Shown here piece after piece: positions 59,233 to 64,000 of a stretch of 64,000 bases of DNA. Under the pieces are notes generated by a model. It had not been told where the DNA came from. It made no database searches and saw nothing but the letters and a program-made list of their open reading frames with translations. Made by a program: the position numbers and the translations under genes. The DNA lies in contig JAKLMB010000018.1 of the NCBI GenBank assembly GCA_022813625.1, forward strand, positions 1-64,000. Reading direction: 5' to 3'. Numbering within the stretch: position 1 is the first letter of the stretch; each line of letters starts with the position of its first letter. The stretch comes from Aaosphaeria pasadenensis (Eukaryota; Ascomycota; Dothideomycetes; Pleosporales).

Positions 59233-62200
59233 ATGTCTCGAAAGCTGTGCTTTGGAACAGCCATTGCGGTGTTCATAATATGGACTTGCAGCCAATTCTT
59301 CGTTGGTCTTGAGGCCCCTGCTCCAATCGTACACATGGCTCGAAGGAGCTTGCAAGCTGTGTTGGCAGCATCAGCAGTGCCTGGCGCAATGTCCCTCGGA
59401 GTCCTTGACCTGGGCTCGATCTCCTGGACATTGACCAGTCCTAACCATAGCAATATCTCTGTACCAGCAGGCTTTCCATCCCAGGCTCATCTTGATTTAC
59501 ATGCAGCAGGGGTGGGTATGCTAAAATGATTGTGATAACAAAGTCTGCTAATCAGCGAACAGATAATTGAGTATCCTCTTTACGGTTTGAATGACTTCAA
59601 CCTGCGTTGGGTTGCAGAAGCCAACTGGACTTACACTTCAACCGGTATCCCGAATTTGTAAGCTGATACCTTAGACTCCAAACATTCTGCTGATGAGCCA
59701 TAGAGATCCAAGCGCCGATGCGACATGGCTTGTATTCAACGGCCTTGATACATTTACGAGCGTTGAGTTCTGTGGAAAGCACGTCGCGTCAACGAACAAT
59801 CAATTCCGGCAGTACAACTTTGATGTCAGCACGATACTAGCCACCTGTAAAGAGCCAGTATTGAGTTTGAAATTTGGAAGTGCCCCCAATATCGCTAATG
59901 CCATTGCCAGCCTACCGGGTCAAGAAAGTAAGTTAATCAAATTCGTCTTGGGCTTCACTCATAACGTCCGTAGCGTGGCCCGGGGGCGTTCAAGGGTTGT
60001 TTGAACTGCCAAATCGCCATTTCATTCGTAAAGAGCAGAACGATTTTGGATGGGATTGGGGTCCGGCCTTCGCCCCAGCTGGACCGTGGCAACCAGCGTA
60101 TATTGTTCAACTAAATGACAAGGACCTTTATGTTCGAAACACTCTCATTGACATTCATCGTGTGGATCAATGGAACCTGATCCCGCCGAATCAATCAAAC
60201 GATTGGGTCGTCAAGGTTAGTATAGACTACCTAGGGACCGATGTAGGGCTATCTAGCGACACAGCTCTAAGATTCGACATTACGGATGCAAACGGGACAA
60301 AGGTGGTGAGCGGGCCTTTGTTCAATGTCACTGTGGATAGTACAACAATCAACGGCAGTGCTTCGGTTTCTAAAGATGCTGTAGAACTATGGTGGCCAGT
60401 CGGCCTTGGTCCTCAAAAGCTCTATAACATGACGATCAACATTATAGATTCGCAAGAGTCGCAGTTAGCAACTGTCATCAAAAGAGTAGGATTTCGAACA
60501 ATCGTCCTCAACGAGCTGCCGATCAGTAGAGAGCAACTTAGTCTGGGTATCGCACCTGGAAACAATTGGCACTTTGAGGTGAACGGCCACGAATTCTATG
60601 CTAAGGGCTCTAGTAAGTCGGGACCACGGGAGCTTAATACTTCATTCATATTGTACATCGCGAAGAGCATATACTGCTAGATAATTGTAAGGACTGACCG
60701 TTCCCAGATTTCATCCCTCCAGATCCATTCTGGCCAACTGTAACCGAAAAGCGAATTCGCCAGCTGTTCGAAAGCGTCGTAGACGGGAACCAAAACATGC
60801 TTCGTGTGTGGTCGTCCGGCGCCTACTCACCAGATTTCATGTTCGACCTGGCTGACGAGATGGGCATCCTACTTTGGTCTGAGTTCGAGTTTGGAGATGC
60901 CCTGTACCCAGTGGACAAGGAATTTCTAGACAACGTGCGAGAAGAGATTAGATATCAGGTACGACGAGTCAACCATCACCCATCCTTAGCGTTTTGGGCT
61001 GGAGGGAATGAACTCGAGAACCTTGAGCTACGAGCTGTCAAGATGGCGGCTCCAGAAAAGTATGAACGGTACCTCGCCGAGTATGAAACGCTCTTCCTGG
61101 ACACTATAGTACCAGTTCTTTTCGGCAACTCACGAAGTATATCATACTCCCCTTCAAGCACGACGAACGGATGGCTTAAACTTGACTTCTCTCGTCCACA
61201 GCCGATCACTGAGAGATACTACAACATGACAAAGGGTGAAATTTATGGCGATACTGGTGAGCATATACAAAAGATGAGCTATTACCCGCGCTAACATAAT
61301 AGACCACTACCATTACAACTCGGCCGATGCTTTTAATTATGATACATATCCGGTAGGACGATTCGCTAACGAATTTGGGTATCACTCGATGCCTTCGGTA
61401 CAAACCTGGCAACAAGCGGTTGATTCGACTGATCTCTTCTTCGAATCCGAAACGATAGCCCTAAGAAACCATCACTATCCTGTTGGTGGGCCTGAAAAGG
61501 ACCCTGCTAATGGACGAAAAGGCATCCAAGAGATGGCTCAAGCCATAAAGAATTGGTATCCGATTCCAGATAAGCAAGACCAACTAGCGAATTTTTCTGC
61601 ATGGTGTCATACTTCTCAGATCTTCCAGGCCGATTACTATAGATCGCAAATACAATACTATAGAAGAGGGAGTGCCCTCAAAGAGAGGAACCTGGGCTCA
61701 CTATACTGGCAACTCGAGGATCAATGGCAAGCACCGACATGGGCAGGTGTTGAATACGACGGTAGATGGAAAGCCTTGCACTACGTTGCAAAAGAAGCTT
61801 ATCGGCCTGTGATAATTGCTCCTTTCTATTGGCCAGGCACTAAAGAGTTGGAGGTTTGGGTGATTTCTGACTTATGGTCGACCATCTCCGCATCGGTTAC
61901 GCTGAATTGGTACGACTGGTCCGGCACACCACTGGATATCCAACTATCCTATCCGAGCGCCGTCGAGGTAAATGCAATCAACGGTACTATGGTCTTCTAT
62001 GGAAATGTCTCTCGCATGCTAGAAGGGCATTCGCCGTCGAAGGCCATTCTCAGAATGGACGTCGCCGCACAAGGTACTTTACCAAACCACGACGAGCCTC
62101 AGACCTTCAAGCACACGAATTGGTTCCATCCAGCGCGACTTCGCAGTGCATATATGGTCGATCCAGGTCTTGAATTAAGCCACGACTCCAGCACCTCCCA

Positions 62201-62405
62201 ATTCATTATCAAGGCTTCAAAAGGTGTTGCTGCGTGGGTTTGGCTTGACCATCCGGCAGGCGTCACATTGAACTTCGACTCGAATGCTTTCTGGCTTCTG
62301 GCTGGAGAAGTAAAGAAGGTTGGGTACACTATAAAGAGCGATTCGACGCAAGGAGAGTGGGTATCTGGAGTAACAGTTCGGAGTCTGTGGGACAATACGC
62401 ATTGA
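59233..62405 (+). CDS. GH2 beta-mannosidase
   Basis: Six exons (59233-59511, 59563-59657, 59704-59927, 59974-60612, 60708-61256, 61303-62405) give 962 aa. The sequence matches the secreted or lysosomal-type GH2 beta-mannosidases: SISWTL and PLYGLNDFNLRWVAEANWTY early, then WPGGVQGLFELPNR, NDFGWDWGPAFAPAGPWQPAY, acid/base Glu514 in WAGGNELEN and nucleophile Glu619 in ANEFGYHSMPS. It removes terminal beta-1,4-mannose from mannans or N-glycan cores. The N-terminus is odd: Met1 gives a strongly hydrophobic segment (residues 7-25, anchor-like). An in-frame Met at residue 35 would give a classical short signal peptide (MARRSLQAVLAASAVPGA). Multiple Asn-X-Ser/Thr sites support passage through the secretory path. 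Confidence 0.94.
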
Positions 62406-62701
62406 TGGTAATCTTCGCACCTTCGTACTCAAGTAGCATATCTCAGACGTCGTCTTTTAATTCATATAAAAGAAGAGACACATTCTAAACTTATACAACA
62501 ATACTTGGCGTAGGAAGCGAATTCATTTACTGATTGATTCCGTTACTATCCGCTATTTCCTCACTCAGCCTAGTCCCGCTTGATTTAGCGCTGATGGGTG
62601 AACCTGCATGTAGTGAAGAGATGATTCATTTCGTTGTCAACTGTTCATATACATTTTAAAGATCAAATTGCGCCAATTGTATTTCATCCAATATCGTAGA
62701 T
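62406..62701. promoter_or_regulatory. Short intergenic, promoter of the dehydrogenase gene
   Basis: 296 bp between two same-strand genes. It must hold the 3' UTR of the mannosidase and the promoter of the dehydrogenase. It is AT-rich, without a clear TATA element. Confidence 0.5.
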
Positions 62702-63725
62702 ATGTCGGCACAGAATGCTCCACGTCTCGGATGGATAGGTCTCGGATCGATGGGCCTCGCAATGGCCACGAACATTCAAAAACACTTGAATGAGAAAGAA
62801 GCCGCTCCTCTAAGATACTTCAATCGAACTATATCACGAGGTGATGCATTGAAGGAAATCGGCGGTGTACTAGCGGATTCAATTGCGAACTTAACAAGCG
62901 AATGCGATATAATCTTCATTTCGGTAATGCCGCGTTATCAACTCCGTTGCCGTTGAGTCTAACAATGCTCTGTAGGTTAGCAATGACGAAGTCGCGAAGA
63001 GCGTCATCAATGACATTCTTGCTAGCGATATAACTTCGCCGAAAATCATTGTCGACACCACCACAGTACATCCCGATACGTCGGCCTCATTATCAGAACA
63101 CGTTCTTTCAGCAAATCAATCCTACGTCGCAGCACCTGTATTCGGCGCGAAACCCGTGGCCGAGGCCGGTCAACTCCTTGTGGCTGTTGCTGGACAAGAC
63201 TCAGCCGTTGAGGCCATCACTCCCTATCTCCAAGGTGTGCTGGCACGCTCAGTCATCCGTGTCGGGACCGATCCATCAAAGGCACTTCTCTTGAAAACTA
63301 CATCGAACTTTTTAACAGCTGGGATGATGTATCTAGTTTCAGAGGCGCACACATTGGCAGAGAAATCGGGGCTTCCAAGTTCGGTGCTGGAGTCGTTGAT
63401 TGAGCAGAATTTTGGCGCGTATGCTGGCGGCGTGAGTAAAAGAATGACCCAAGGCATTTACTTTCCCGCGCAGGGCGAAGGCCCTTATTCAGATCTAGAT
63501 CTCGGGATAAAAGATGTCGGGCACGGCTTGGGTATTGCTCGGGATAACGACATGACTTTGGAGGTTGGCGAATTGAGTATGCGAGCGATGGAGAAGGCCC
63601 GGGAGTATGGCGTGGAACGAGGCCGAAAGCTCGACAGCAGCAGTGTTTATGGCGCTGTAAGGCTGAATGCTGGGCTTGAGTTCGAGAACGACACTGTGAA
63701 ACGTAGAGATGTGGAGAAGAGATAG
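62702..63725 (+). CDS. Beta-hydroxyacid dehydrogenase (3-hydroxyisobutyrate / 6PGDH-like family)
   Basis: Two exons (62702-62923, 62976-63725) give 323 aa. The Rossmann motif GWIGLGSMGLAMA is at residues 9-21, the substrate-side signature VDTTTVHP at about 100, and GAKPVAEAGQLLVAVAG stands in place of the family motif with GG. The catalytic Lys181 and conserved Asn185 lie in KTTSNF. It should catalyse NAD(P)-dependent oxidation of a beta-hydroxyacid, or the reverse reduction of an aldehyde acid. The stretch APVFGAKP at 127-134, where classical 3-hydroxyisobutyrate dehydrogenases read APVSGG, suggests a substrate different from 3-hydroxyisobutyrate. There is no obvious mitochondrial leader, so a cytosolic location is likelier. 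Confidence 0.9.
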
Positions 63726-64000
63726 AAATGCTGTTGTCACATACAATGTAGCATAAGTAATCGGCATAATTTCAGGGCCATGAGTAAGAAAAGTCAGCAT
63801 CTGTTAAAGTATTCAATTCCGCTACACGCAAATCGCTGTGGGAAATGATCTGCTAGCCATGTAGTATTATTACTTGTTGTCTTTCTTCTCTGGACAAAGA
63901 CGCGACCATTATTGATCATGACTGTAGACCGTTAGATTGGCCATCGATGAGCCTCAAGGGGCAGGCAGGCAGGTTGAATTTGGAGGTAGTGTCAGAGGTC
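63726..64000. other. Intergenic, window edge
   Basis: The 3' region of the dehydrogenase gene. No gene was recognised in the remaining 275 bases. Confidence 0.6.

Noticed and set aside
53832..63725. Possible secondary-metabolite cluster (epoxide hydrolase plus dehydrogenase)
   Set aside because: No backbone synthase, P450, or cluster regulator; the neighbours are a chromatin protein and a beta-mannosidase.

Overview
The window is nuclear DNA from a filamentous ascomycete (Pezizomycotina). Short introns of about 45-200 bp with GTAAGT/GTGAGT-type donors interrupt most genes. Gene content is typically fungal (a Cch1 calcium channel, Nug1, GH17/GH47/GH2 glycosidases, a fungal DHA1 transporter), and the one tRNA carries a eukaryotic-style intron. 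I cannot fix the class from sequence alone; Dothideomycetes or Leotiomycetes would fit. All gene models below were spliced by hand from the reading frames and splice signals, and each one closes in frame.

Layout. 1-1300: G-rich non-coding DNA with a C30 run at the edge. 1301-3704 (-): homeobox transcription factor, followed upstream by about 5.8 kb without a convincing gene (CT-rich leader, G-quadruplex motifs, telomere-like TTAGGG). 9531-16214: housekeeping block with a HAD sugar/glycerol phosphatase (-), the ribosome-biogenesis GTPase NUG1 (+) and the proline-catabolic enzyme P5C dehydrogenase (+). 18294-24782: MFS transporter, GH47 alpha-mannosidase and GH17 glucanase, all (+). 25502-31354: two (-) genes for secreted, tandem-repeat, low-complexity proteins, the first containing an assembly gap inside a 72-bp VNTR. 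32618-35646: SUZ-domain protein (-), small acidic protein (+) and histone-fold DPB4 (-). 37792-39165 (+): arrestin-like protein. 39605-39688 (-): intron-containing tRNA-Thr(AGT). 42444-42812 (-): small Ser/Arg-rich protein with very long flanks. 45500-52206 (-): complete CCH1 channel, about 2146 aa. 53832-63725 (+): PHD-finger protein, epoxide hydrolase, GH2 beta-mannosidase and a beta-hydroxyacid dehydrogenase.

There is no obvious biosynthetic gene cluster, transposon, CRISPR array or plasmid feature. Functional themes are wall and glycan handling (GH17, GH47, GH2, two secreted repeat proteins) and chromatin/transcription (homeobox, DPB4, PHD). The least explained parts are the pair of secreted repeat proteins, the very large non-coding regions around the homeobox gene and the 122-aa gene, and short motifs that recur in non-coding DNA (GTACGGAGTAC; GGTAATTA).
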